A stretch of DNA of 64,000 nucleotides from Bacteroidales bacterium (lineage in GTDB: Bacteria > Bacteroidota > Bacteroidia > Bacteroidales > P3): NCBI GenBank assembly GCA_017934545.1, contig JAGBJI010000008.1:310001-374000 (forward strand), given 5' to 3'. A model generated the notes under the pieces. That model searched no databases. It was not told the origin of the DNA and was given only the letters and a program-made list of their open reading frames with translations. The translations under genes and the position numbers were made by a program. This document shows positions 37,550-45,241 of this stretch, piece after piece. The number at the start of each line of letters is the position of its first letter. Position 1 is the stretch's first letter.

Positions 37550-38722
37550 ATGGATAAGGAAGTTTATGATTATATGCAATCGCGGTTAAGGCAGGTGGAT
37601 AATGGGTTCAGCAGATATATGTATGACCGCATTGATTGGCAGACACGGATGTTCGGATTGGTAGGTCCTCGCGGTGTTGGTAAGACTACGATGTTTTTGC
37701 AGTACATTAAAAACAACGAAAGCAAAGAATCTATGCTTTACATCGCTGCCGACAGTCTGTATTTCACCAATCACTCTCTTATAGAGTTAGCTGATGAGTT
37801 TGTAAAGGACGGTGGCGAACATCTTTTCATAGATGAAATCCATAAATATGCCGATTGGTCCCGGGAATTGAAACAAATATATGACACACATCCCGATTTA
37901 AAAATTGCATTTACGGGTTCGTCAGTGTTAGATATAATAAAAGGTGAAGCAGACTTATCACGCCGTGCGCCGATATATACAATGCAGGGATTATCTTTCC
38001 GTGAATTTTTAAAGATGTTCCATAATATTGACGTACCTGTATATTCCATAGAAGAGATATTGCAAGGTAAGGCAACAATCAAGAAAATCAATCACCCGTT
38101 GCCGTATTACAAAGAATTTATACAACGAGGCTATTACCCGTTCGGGCAAGATAACTTGTTTGAAGTAGAACTAAATCAAGTAATTAATCAAACTATGGAA
38201 TCGGATATACCTTTGTATGCCAACATGAATGTTTCTACGGGACGGAAATTTAAACAACTTTTAGCGGTTATATCAAAAAGTACTCCGTTTAAGCCTGTTA
38301 TGGATAAATTGGCGACACTTATCGGAGTAAGCCGTAACAATATCGCAGACTATTTGCTTTATCTTGAACGGGCTGGTATGATTGCTCAGTTAAGAAATGC
38401 AACGGGCGGAATAAGAGGGCTTGGCAAAACGGAGAAAATATATTTGGATAATCCAAATCTTGCATACGTTTTAGGAGAAAAGGAATCTAACACGGGCAAT
38501 ATAAGAGAAACGTTTTTCTTTAATCAAATGCGTGTCAATAATAACGTAATTGTTTCAAAGATTGCGGATTTTGAGATTAACGGAATCACATTTGAAGTCG
38601 GCGGAAAGAATAAAGGACAAAAGCAAATCGCCTCTGCCGACAACGGATTCATAGTTAAAGACGACACGGAGTATGCTTACAAAAACATTCTCCCTCTTTG
38701 GTCTTTCGGATTGAACTATTAA
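37550..38722 (+). CDS. AAA ATPase with DUF4143-type C-terminal domain
   Basis: The 390-residue product starts MDKEVYDYMQSRLR, behind a TATCTTTG box at 37528-37535. Walker A is GPRGVGKTT (about residue 38-46) and Walker B is HLFIDEIHKY. A winged-helix stretch (LIGVSRNNIADYLLYLERAGMI) and a DUF4143 C-terminus with FEVGGKNKG, an E-x-K nuclease-like motif, follow. Members of this family are numerous and scattered in Bacteroidota genomes, and their role is unknown. The gene sits between two 123-bp direct repeats, which points to gain or loss as a unit. Confidence 0.85.
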   Translation: MDKEVYDYMQSRLRQVDNGFSRYMYDRIDWQTRMFGLVGPRGVGKTTMFLQYIKNNESKESMLYIAADSLYFTNHSLIELADEFVKDGGEHLFIDEIHKYADWSRELKQIYDTHPDLKIAFTGSSVLDIIKGEADLSRRAPIYTMQGLSFREFLKMFHNIDVPVYSIEEILQGKATIKKINHPLPYYKEFIQRGYYPFGQDNLFEVELNQVINQTMESDIPLYANMNVSTGRKFKQLLAVISKSTPFKPVMDKLATLIGVSRNNIADYLLYLERAGMIAQLRNATGGIRGLGKTEKIYLDNPNLAYVLGEKESNTGNIRETFFFNQMRVNNNVIVSKIADFEINGITFEVGGKNKGQKQIASADNGFIVKDDTEYAYKNILPLWSFGLNY

Positions 38723-38746
38723 ATTGAATTTTTCTATAAAATACAC

Positions 38747-38869
38747 TTGCAGTTTAAGAACAGCAAGGTTTAAAAAGAGATTTCCTCACCATAAATTCAC
38801 AAATCAAAACTATGAAATTGCACCGTCACAGTGCAGAATATTATTAAAAATTGCACTGTGTGAGTGAAA
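38747..38869. repeat. 123-bp direct repeat, right copy
   Basis: This copy matches 37398-37520 and still encodes an AraC-tail relic (LQFKNSKV and stop) without the rest of an AraC gene. One base of the dyad is changed (CACCGTC). No promoter box follows this copy, so it is the decayed or passive one. Confidence 0.88.
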
Positions 38870-38898
38870 AAAATAATATTTCTATAAACCGTATCCAT

Positions 38899-38930
38899 AA
38901 AAACAAAGATGCAGGAAATAAAACCTGCAC
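38899..38930 (-). terminator. terminator of the sorting-tail protein gene
   Basis: TGCAGG and CCTGCA (38910-38929) form a stem with an 8-base loop. On the minus strand TCTTTGTTTTT follows. A bidirectional role is possible because CCTTTT lies on the plus side. Confidence 0.55.
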
Positions 38931-38977
38931 CTTTTACTTTTAACTCTTGTTTTATTTGTCGTTAAGATGAATTACTG

Positions 38978-39754
38978 TTATTCAACTACGAATTTACCGG
39001 AATTATTGCCATAACGGTAAACATAAACTCCTTTTTTGTAGTTGGAAGTGTTTATTTTAACTTGTTTTTGTGACGGGTCAAGCAAATAATTTGCTATTAC
39101 ACGTCCGTTAATATCCACAATCTGCATTTCCTGCATCTGTCCCTGGATATCATATTCCAAAGTAACGGAATTTCTTGCAGGATTCGGATATAATTTTGAC
39201 GAGTTTTGCTGCTGAATTTGCGATATTGCATTCGGTTGATTGTTTATACTATGAGCTAAAGTAAAGATTTTTGCATATTCATCCTCATTATTATCATATG
39301 AATTTATAACTAATTTATTATCTACTATGAACGGACTTGGATTTTTTGTAAAATCATCAAAAGAATATAAACACTCTCCGTCTTCATTGTATATACCTGC
39401 AAACTTAAAATACTCTTCTCCGACTTCATAATAGCCATAAGTCACAAATTCGTATTTATTTTGATTTGTAAAGACACCTTTTGTTAAACAAAAAACGTTA
39501 TGTATTACCACCTTTGTTGCATTGGAATACAATTTTATTAATTTTATACATTCAAAATCATCATTGTATATTTTTATTTCGTCCTTCGGATAATTAACAA
39601 TGGAATAAGAAATTCCTTCACAATATGGTGCCTGATATATATGTCCACCATTCAGTGTCATAATATTTCCGTCCCATTGATTTTGAGAGAAAGAATTACC
39701 GCCTGCAAACAGCATTGCAGCAAGAGTTAAAAGTTGGATTGTTCTTTTGAACAT
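38978..39754 (-). CDS. secreted protein with type IX sorting domain
   Basis: I start at ATG 39754, which gives 258 residues with a signal peptide cut after NSFSQ. The last ~75 residues are a type A type IX sorting tail: LYPNPARNSVTLEYDIQGQ, then MQIVDINGRVI and YKKGVYVYRYGNNSGKFVVE. The tail directs export across the outer membrane by the Por machinery, then removal and anchoring. The middle ~150 residues show no family that I recognise. It has an unusually long structured leader of about 300 bases (see 39885-40075). Confidence 0.82.
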   Translation of the reverse strand: MFKRTIQLLTLAAMLFAGGNSFSQNQWDGNIMTLNGGHIYQAPYCEGISYSIVNYPKDEIKIYNDDFECIKLIKLYSNATKVVIHNVFCLTKGVFTNQNKYEFVTYGYYEVGEEYFKFAGIYNEDGECLYSFDDFTKNPSPFIVDNKLVINSYDNNEDEYAKIFTLAHSINNQPNAISQIQQQNSSKLYPNPARNSVTLEYDIQGQMQEMQIVDINGRVIANYLLDPSQKQVKINTSNYKKGVYVYRYGNNSGKFVVE

Positions 39755-39884
39755 AATTTTTTGTTGCTTTGTTATCCCATCAAGCCCCTCGGTTTTGTGA
39801 TGCAACCGTTTTACTTTGTGATTGCATCGGGTTAATACTTAATAAACGGGACATAAAAAGGAGTGAGCCTTTGTTCTTATCCGC

Positions 39885-40000
39885 CGTCCGAGGTTCTCGA
39901 CTACCTAACAAACCAAATAAGTAAAGCTCACAGATGAACACTATGAGCATTTACAACCTTACTTACTTGGGGTTTTGTCAGAAGTGTCGAGATTCGGACG
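39885..40000 (-). ncRNA. long hairpin RNA in the leader of the sorting-tail gene
   Basis: Stems pair from outside in: CGTCCGA (39885-39891) with TCGGACG (39994-40000), TCTCGAC (39895-39901) with GTCGAGA (39986-39992), CCAAATAA with TTACTTGG, then GTAAAGCTCA (39921-39930) with TGAGC and TTTAC around an A bulge. An asymmetric open region lies between the outer and inner stems. Upstream on the minus strand a small stem, AAAGGCG/CGCTTT with ATTTTT (about 40001-40024), looks like an attenuator. A bulged long hairpin resembles 6S RNA, but identity is unproven; a cis-acting leader is equally possible. Confidence 0.5.
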
Positions 40001-40067
40001 ACCCAAAAATAAAGCGTAACGCCTTTAATATGCCAAAAGGATTGACCTCAGTTGCCAATCACAGATG

Positions 40068-40075
40068 CAAAAGTA
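40068..40075 (-). promoter_or_regulatory. -7 promoter box for the structured leader
   Basis: TACTTTTG on the minus strand, about 310 bases before ATG 39754. It would produce the hairpin RNA as part of the leader. Confidence 0.5.
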
Positions 40076-40151
40076 CGAAGAATATTTGACATAACCGTTA
40101 TTTTACAATTCTTTTGCGGAAAATTACAATCTGCAGGTAAGAAAACGGCTG

Positions 40152-40159
40152 TAATTTTG
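40152..40159 (+). promoter_or_regulatory. -7 promoter box for the NmrA-like gene
   Basis: TAATTTTG, 85 bases before ATG 40244. The gene also has a strong ribosome-binding site (AGGAGAG), which is rare in this window. Confidence 0.5.
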
Positions 40160-40243
40160 CACTCGGAAATCAGATAAAACTAAATTATCTGGTGGCAAAG
40201 TAAGATTTAGTAATAACAAATTAAAATATAAGGAGAGAAAATT

Positions 40244-40897
40244 ATGGCAAAAAATGTTTTATTAATCGGAGCAACGGGATTTGTAGGCTCGGCAATCTTG
40301 CAGGAATTAGTTTCAAGAGGACACAATGTAACCGCATTGGTAAGAAATACGGACAAATTACAGTCAAGCGCTAACGTAACGGCAGTAAAAGGTGATGTCG
40401 CTGATGTGGAATCACTAACTGGTTTAATGAAAGGCAAAGATGCCGTGATAAGTGCGTACAACCCCGGCTGGACTAACCCGAATATTGCAACGCTTATTGA
40501 AGAAAATTATCCGAAAATACTTATTGCTGCAAAGCAAAGCGGAGTTAAGCGTCTTTTAATCGTAGGCGGTGCAGGTACATTGTTCTGCGCTCCGAACCTT
40601 CGCGTAGTTGATTCGGGAGTTATCCCACAGGAGATTATGGGAGGCGTACGTCCTTTGGGTGATTTCTATCTTAACACTCTTATGAACGAAAAAGAAATCG
40701 ATTGGACGTTCTTTTCGCCTGCGGGAGCGTTTGATAACGACGGCAAACGCACAGGTCAGTTCCGTTTGGGTAAAGATGATTTGATTGTTGATGCACAAGG
40801 CAATTCGCATATCTCGGTTCAGGATTACGCAATGGCAATGGTAGATGAGTTGGAGCAAGAAAACCATCACCAAGAGAGATTTACCATCGGCTACTAA
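40244..40897 (+). CDS. NAD(P)-binding NmrA/SDR-like oxidoreductase
   Basis: The 217-residue product opens with the Rossmann motif VLLIGATGFVGSAI. The dinucleotide-binding continuation (VTALVRNTDKL) and VGGAGTLF follow, which is where NmrA-like proteins lack the YxxxK pair of true SDR enzymes. They act as NAD(P)-dependent reductases or redox sensors; the substrate is unknown. Its end faces the flavodoxin gene, with a GTCCCAC element between them. Confidence 0.82.
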   Translation: MAKNVLLIGATGFVGSAILQELVSRGHNVTALVRNTDKLQSSANVTAVKGDVADVESLTGLMKGKDAVISAYNPGWTNPNIATLIEENYPKILIAAKQSGVKRLLIVGGAGTLFCAPNLRVVDSGVIPQEIMGGVRPLGDFYLNTLMNEKEIDWTFFSPAGAFDNDGKRTGQFRLGKDDLIVDAQGNSHISVQDYAMAMVDELEQENHHQERFTIGY

Positions 40898-40950
40898 AGG
40901 CAAGAATTTGGTAAAATCAAATAACAAAACCACGGATTAAGAAATCCAAA

Positions 40951-41015
40951 AATTAAAGTCGCACTTTAATAGAATAAAGTCCCACTTCAGTGAAATAATG
41001 TGGGACTTTAAATTT
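40951..41015. repeat. AAAGTCCCACTTT phased element, copy 1
   Basis: Three quasi-palindromic units AAAGT-CCC-ACTTT, the last inverted as GGG, stand about 21 bp apart, with AAATTT at the right end. It lies between convergent genes and can fold as a terminator in both directions. Confidence 0.8.
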
Positions 41016-41019
41016 GTTT

Positions 41020-41796
41020 TTACAGATTAATTTCGGCTAATCTCTTGCCTAAATCAAATGCAGCCTGTTTATCTTTCGGGAATTGGTTATCTCTGAACCA
41101 TTCTTTTTCTTTTATATCTATTGCACTCGCATCAAATTTTGAGTAATCAGGAAATTGCCATGTGTTAAAGGAATTTAAAACTTCGCAATAGCCGAACATT
41201 ATTTCCATATAGTTACGGTCAGGTGCTAATATAGTATCATAATGCACCAACTTGTAACGTTCAGGTGTGTTGTTCATTGTATAAATAAGTCCTGTCGCAA
41301 GTTTTTTGTCTATATACTTCATTGCTCCGCCTGTTCCGTCAGAATCATAACGTAAGATAGGGAATAACAAACGTTCTATGAAATTACGGAACATTCCTGT
41401 CGGATAAGACCAATATATAGGAGTACCTACAATAAGTGCGTCTGCTTCTAGAATCTTTTCCAACACTTCCCGTAAATCGTCTTTCTGAATACACAATCCG
41501 TTGCATTTATTTCCTGTACGTTTGCAGGCAAAACAACTTACACAACCTTTAAAATTCAACTCCGTTAAGTTGTAATATTCCACGCTTGCTCCTGTTTGTT
41601 CCGCTCCTTTTTGTGCTTCTTTCAATAATGTTGCGGTGTTGCCGTTTTTTCTCGGACTCCCGTTTAGGATAATAACTTTTTTAGACATTGTTTCTTTTAT
41701 ATACTCTTGTTCATATTTATAAGATTCACCTAATATTGAAATTAATTCAGAATAAGTCTTACCATCGATTAGGTGTTGATATTTTTTATCTGCCAT
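41020..41796 (-). CDS. flavodoxin-fold iron-sulfur flavoprotein, first of two
   Basis: The 258-residue product has the FMN reductase fold: IILNGSPRKNGNTATLL binds the FMN phosphate and VGTPIYWSYPTGMFRNFIERL is the second FMN loop. GCVSCFACKRTGNKC is a C-x2-C-x2-C-x6-C set, as in iron-sulfur flavoproteins. A ~36-residue N-terminal extension precedes the core; ATG 41688 would give the core alone, but 41796 has a good ribosome-binding site. It probably moves electrons between NAD(P)H or ferredoxin and an unknown acceptor. It is paired with the similar gene at 44.4 kb. Confidence 0.85.
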   Translation of the reverse strand: MADKKYQHLIDGKTYSELISILGESYKYEQEYIKETMSKKVIILNGSPRKNGNTATLLKEAQKGAEQTGASVEYYNLTELNFKGCVSCFACKRTGNKCNGLCIQKDDLREVLEKILEADALIVGTPIYWSYPTGMFRNFIERLLFPILRYDSDGTGGAMKYIDKKLATGLIYTMNNTPERYKLVHYDTILAPDRNYMEIMFGYCEVLNSFNTWQFPDYSKFDASAIDIKEKEWFRDNQFPKDKQAAFDLGKRLAEINL

Positions 41797-42114
41797 TTTT
41801 TTCTTACCTTTCCTGTGATTTCAAGTTGTCTAACTGTAAATTATTATCTAAACTTTCTGCGAAATTACTACAAAATTTATTATTCTTCACTGTTTGCCGA
41901 CAAGTCAAAATTTCCGTATGTCAATAATTTTTTATGACTTGCATTAGCAAACAAAATAATCCCATATAGATATATTTCTGTACAAATAACCTGTATTTTT
42001 GTAATTTATTGTGTTTTAAGTTGAAAATAAAACGGCGTTTAAGAAGGTTAAACTACTGCATTTTCTTTTGTTTAAGTAAGTAGGTAGTATCAAGATTTTT
42101 GTTATGCAGAAATT
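41797..42114. other. intergenic stretch, no feature seen
   Basis: The 318 AT-rich bases between the flavodoxin and HxlR genes hold no convincing gene, hairpin or repeat. No clear TAnnTTTG box for the flavodoxin gene is visible; TAATTTCG on the minus strand near 41860 is a weak candidate. Confidence 0.5.
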
Positions 42115-42471
42115 TTATTTCGCAGTTTTATCTATTACTTGTTGTAATGTCGACTTGAAATCATTTCCCCAATCACGCATTGCATCAATTATCGGAAGAA
42201 GAGAACGTCCCAATTCAGTAAGACTATATTCGGAATGTTTGTTTTGCGTATTGATTATCTTCTTTTCTACAACTCCGTAAAGCATCAGTTCCTTAAGTTG
42301 TTGGTTGATTACTCTTTCGTTCGCCTCCGGTAATAAGCGTGCTATTTCGCTCGGACGCAATGATTTGTCTATTAATTCGTAAATGATATAAGGCTTCCAT
42401 TTGCCGCCGAAAACTTCCAACGCTATACGGAATCCGCAATTCAAATCCAAAGGTATTTTCTTGTTGTACAT
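42115..42471 (-). CDS. HxlR family transcriptional regulator, first of two
   Basis: The 118-residue product is a single winged helix with FGGKWKPYIIYELID, RPSEIARLLPEANERVINQQLKEL and a C-terminal dimer helix. The N-terminal Cys (LNCGFR) is the conserved redox-sensitive position of HypR/HxlR regulators, which sense reactive electrophiles. It is divergent from the radical SAM gene at 42619, and promoter boxes for both lie in the 147-bp gap (42486-42493 minus, 42585-42592 plus). It probably controls the flavoprotein/radical SAM cassette. Confidence 0.88.
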   Translation of the reverse strand: MYNKKIPLDLNCGFRIALEVFGGKWKPYIIYELIDKSLRPSEIARLLPEANERVINQQLKELMLYGVVEKKIINTQNKHSEYSLTELGRSLLPIIDAMRDWGNDFKSTLQQVIDKTAK

Positions 42472-42618
42472 AACTTCTCTTTTTGCAAAATTACAACAAA
42501 TATCAGTTCTGTGATGTCATTATAATGTACAATACTGTTAAAATTATCAGTATTGGAAAATTTTTTCAGTCGGATTTTACTATATAATTTTGCAAAAAAA
42601 TTAAAAGAAAGGATAAAT

Positions 42619-43500
42619 ATGCATTATACCGGAGAAGTCTATAGACATCCTTTGGAAGCAAAGACGCCCTTATTGGAAGTAACAACAGGTTGTTCATGGT
42701 GCAAATGTACGTTTTGTGCTATGTATCTTCATTCACCGTTTGCGATTTCGGATTTAAACGTAATAGAAGAAGATTTGCAGGAAATAAAAAGTATTTACGG
42801 AGAAAATCTTTCACGTATTTCGTTGGTAAACGGTGATGTTTTATCACTGCCGAGCGAAAGAATAATCAAGATTTTGGAACTTATTAATAGGTACTTTCCT
42901 AATATCAAAGTCATCTCTGCACAGGTTTCTATACGCAATCTGAAACACCACACAACTGAAAGTTTAAAACAGATGAAATCATTACATTTCAATTTGTTTT
43001 ATATCGGTATTGAAACAGGTTATGATTCTGCGTTGCAGATTATGAATAAAGGTGTTACCAATGCAGATCAATACGAACAATTACATAAACTTAACGAGGC
43101 GGAGATTGATTTTGCGGCATTGTTGATGATAGGCATTGCAGGAAAAGGCAAGAGCGAAGATAATGTAAAAGCAACGGCAAAACTGTTGAATGAAACTAAA
43201 CCGACTATGGTGTCAGTTATTACGACCGCAGTAGTAAAAGGATCCAAATTGGAGCAATTACGAGATAACGGAGAATTTGTTGAGCAGACTGAAAGGGAAC
43301 ATATTTCAGAGGAAATTGCTCTTATAAAGAGTTTGCACTTAGACGGCAGTATATTCTTCGGTTCCCATGCCTTGAATATGGTACATATCAGCGGTCGTTT
43401 GGGACCGGACACGGAAAAGATATTATACCGTCTGAATGCGGCGTTAAAAGAAATTCCTGATAATATTCTTGACAGCATCTTACAAAGAAGTAATGTTTAA
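42619..43500 (+). CDS. radical SAM protein, first of two paralogues
   Basis: The start at ATG 42619 (MHYTGEVYRHPLEAKTP) is set by the TAATTTTG box at 42585-42592. The 293-residue product has C-x3-C-x2-C as CSWCKCTFC near residue 26, SAM-binding VNGDVLSLP, and IGIETGYDS. No SPASM or B12 domain is present. It is close to the next gene throughout, so the two are tandem duplicates. The family is annotated only as radical SAM in Bacteroidota and Firmicutes. Function is unknown; the neighbouring flavoproteins could supply electrons. Confidence 0.85.
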   Translation: MHYTGEVYRHPLEAKTPLLEVTTGCSWCKCTFCAMYLHSPFAISDLNVIEEDLQEIKSIYGENLSRISLVNGDVLSLPSERIIKILELINRYFPNIKVISAQVSIRNLKHHTTESLKQMKSLHFNLFYIGIETGYDSALQIMNKGVTNADQYEQLHKLNEAEIDFAALLMIGIAGKGKSEDNVKATAKLLNETKPTMVSVITTAVVKGSKLEQLRDNGEFVEQTEREHISEEIALIKSLHLDGSIFFGSHALNMVHISGRLGPDTEKILYRLNAALKEIPDNILDSILQRSNV

Positions 43501-43524
43501 TAATTAATAAGATAGGTAAAAATT

Positions 43525-44415
43525 ATGCAAACAGAAGGAACAATGTACCGACCTCCCGTTGAAGCAAACACATTTGTTTTTCAGGTTGCGGCAGGTTGTA
43601 CACACAATAAGTGTAAATTCTGCACGATGTTCAGAGATAAGAAGTTTCATTTGATTAAAGAAGATGTTTTACGTTCCAATCTGGCTGAAGTAAAGGAATA
43701 TTACGGTCGTTATGGCTTAAAATTAGAACGTATCTTCCTTGATGATGGAGATGTATTCTCTCTTTCTGCGGACAAGTTGGAAAATATTATCAACCAGATA
43801 AGAGAGTATTTTCCTGAATTGAAAGAAATAACTATGTATGCCGCAGTAAGAAGTTTAAAACATAAGTCAGATGAAGATTTACTGCGGTTGAAAGATTTAG
43901 GAGTTAATGACTTATACATAGGATACGAGAGTGGGGTGGATGATTGTTTGATGTTTATGAACAAAGGACACAATACGGAGGAATCCATCCGGCAAGCAGA
44001 GAGATTAAACCAAGTAGGGATACGCCATCATGCCTTGTTAATTATCGGAATGGCAGGAAAAGGCAGAGCAGAAGAAAGCGGTATGGCTGCAGCAAGACTT
44101 ATTAATCAAATAAAACCGGGGATTGTATTATTGACAACGTTATCCGTTTTTGACGACAGCGATTTAAAGCAGGAGATTATCAATAATAATTTTACAGAAG
44201 CAAAAGAAAAGGAGATACTCACCGAAGAACTTGTATTGTTGGACAATATTAATGACGGAAATATTTACTTTTGGGCAAGTCATTCGCTTAACTCCGTACC
44301 GATGGAAGGATATATTTATAAAGACAGGGAGAATATGCGGAGAAAATTGCAATATGCAATAGAAAATATTGACGAAGAAACATTTGCTCAACAATTAAAA
44401 AGGGAAAGATTGTAA
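43525..44415 (+). CDS. radical SAM protein, second of two paralogues
   Basis: The 296-residue product has CTHNKCKFC (the C-x3-C-x2-C set), DDGDVFSLSADKLE, and IGYESGVDDCLMFMNKG in the same order as the preceding gene, and the same domain length. The 24-base gap and shared strand indicate one transcript. Differences between the copies lie mainly in the last 90 residues, where substrate recognition might differ. No substrate can be named. Confidence 0.85.
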   Translation: MQTEGTMYRPPVEANTFVFQVAAGCTHNKCKFCTMFRDKKFHLIKEDVLRSNLAEVKEYYGRYGLKLERIFLDDGDVFSLSADKLENIINQIREYFPELKEITMYAAVRSLKHKSDEDLLRLKDLGVNDLYIGYESGVDDCLMFMNKGHNTEESIRQAERLNQVGIRHHALLIIGMAGKGRAEESGMAAARLINQIKPGIVLLTTLSVFDDSDLKQEIINNNFTEAKEKEILTEELVLLDNINDGNIYFWASHSLNSVPMEGYIYKDRENMRRKLQYAIENIDEETFAQQLKRERL

Positions 44416-44444
44416 GAATAAAAAAGAAAAACAAATATAAGACA

Positions 44445-45131
44445 ATGGAAGAAAGACAAATAAGAGCCATATTTATTAACGGCTCACCGAGAAAGAATAA
44501 AAATACATTTCAAATGCTTGAAAAAGCAATGCTGGGAGCAAAAGAAGAAGGTGCAAGAACTGAAATTATAAACCTTTACGAAATCGATTTCAAAGGATGC
44601 AAAAGTTGTTTTGCCTGCAAGTTAAAAAACGCCAGAACTGACGGTGTTTGTGCCGTTAAAGATGATTTAAGACCTGTTTTGGAAAGATGCAAGGAGGCTG
44701 ATGTCCTTGTTTTAGGCTCTCCTGTGTATTTTTCTTATCCTTCGGGCGAAATCCGTTCATTTATGGAGAGATTGATTTTTCCTAATTTCTCATACGAAAC
44801 AGATGAAAATGGTAATCGTATTCCTCCGGTGAAATATCCGAAACAGACGGCAATGATTTTTACAATGAATATCAAAGAAAAAATGCTCAAAGATTGGCAT
44901 TATGATATTCTCTTGGGAACTTGCTCTGAGCAAATGAAAGCAGGATTTCTTAACTGCGAAACTCTGTGTGCCTGTGATACATATCAATTCAATGATTATT
45001 CTAAATATGCCGTCAATGTCTTCAACGAAGAGGCTAAGCGCAAACAAAGGGAAGAGCATTTCCATGTTGATTTGAATAATGCCTATCAATTGGGCAGACG
45101 GTTAGTGAATAACGCCCGCTCAACGAGATAA
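44445..45131 (+). CDS. flavodoxin-fold iron-sulfur flavoprotein, second of two
   Basis: The 228-residue product has FINGSPRKNKNTFQML for FMN, a Cys set GCKSCFACKLKNARTDGVC, and LGSPVYFSYPSGEIRSFMERL. It is similar in order to the gene at 41.0 kb without the N-terminal extension. The spacing of the last Cys is longer (x10 against x6). It follows the radical SAM pair by 29 bases and probably shares their transcript. It may reduce the radical SAM clusters or act on their product. Confidence 0.85.
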   Translation: MEERQIRAIFINGSPRKNKNTFQMLEKAMLGAKEEGARTEIINLYEIDFKGCKSCFACKLKNARTDGVCAVKDDLRPVLERCKEADVLVLGSPVYFSYPSGEIRSFMERLIFPNFSYETDENGNRIPPVKYPKQTAMIFTMNIKEKMLKDWHYDILLGTCSEQMKAGFLNCETLCACDTYQFNDYSKYAVNVFNEEAKRKQREEHFHVDLNNAYQLGRRLVNNARSTR

Positions 45132-45158
45132 ATTTTAATAAAAATCAGTGATTAAATA

Positions 45159-45202
45159 AATTAAAGTCCCACTTCAGTGAAATAAAGTGGGACTTTAATT
45201 TT
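45159..45202. repeat. AAAGTCCCACTTT phased element, copy 2 (short)
   Basis: This copy has two units only: AAAGTCCCACTTC and AAAGTGGGACTTT, 21 bp apart, with AATTTT at the end. It lies between convergent genes. It is the same sequence as the right two-thirds of the longer copies. Confidence 0.82.
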
Positions 45203-45241
45203 ATAAAAAGAGGTGTTATGTCATTTATACCTGTTTTAGCA

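Noticed and set aside
37398..38869. Insertion sequence around the ATPase gene
   Set aside because: No transposase and no terminal inverted repeats are present; the flanks are direct repeats with host AraC sequence.
40068..40159. tRNA or other known RNA between 40.0 and 40.2 kb
   Set aside because: No cloverleaf or TTCGAATC-type arm is present; only promoters are supported.
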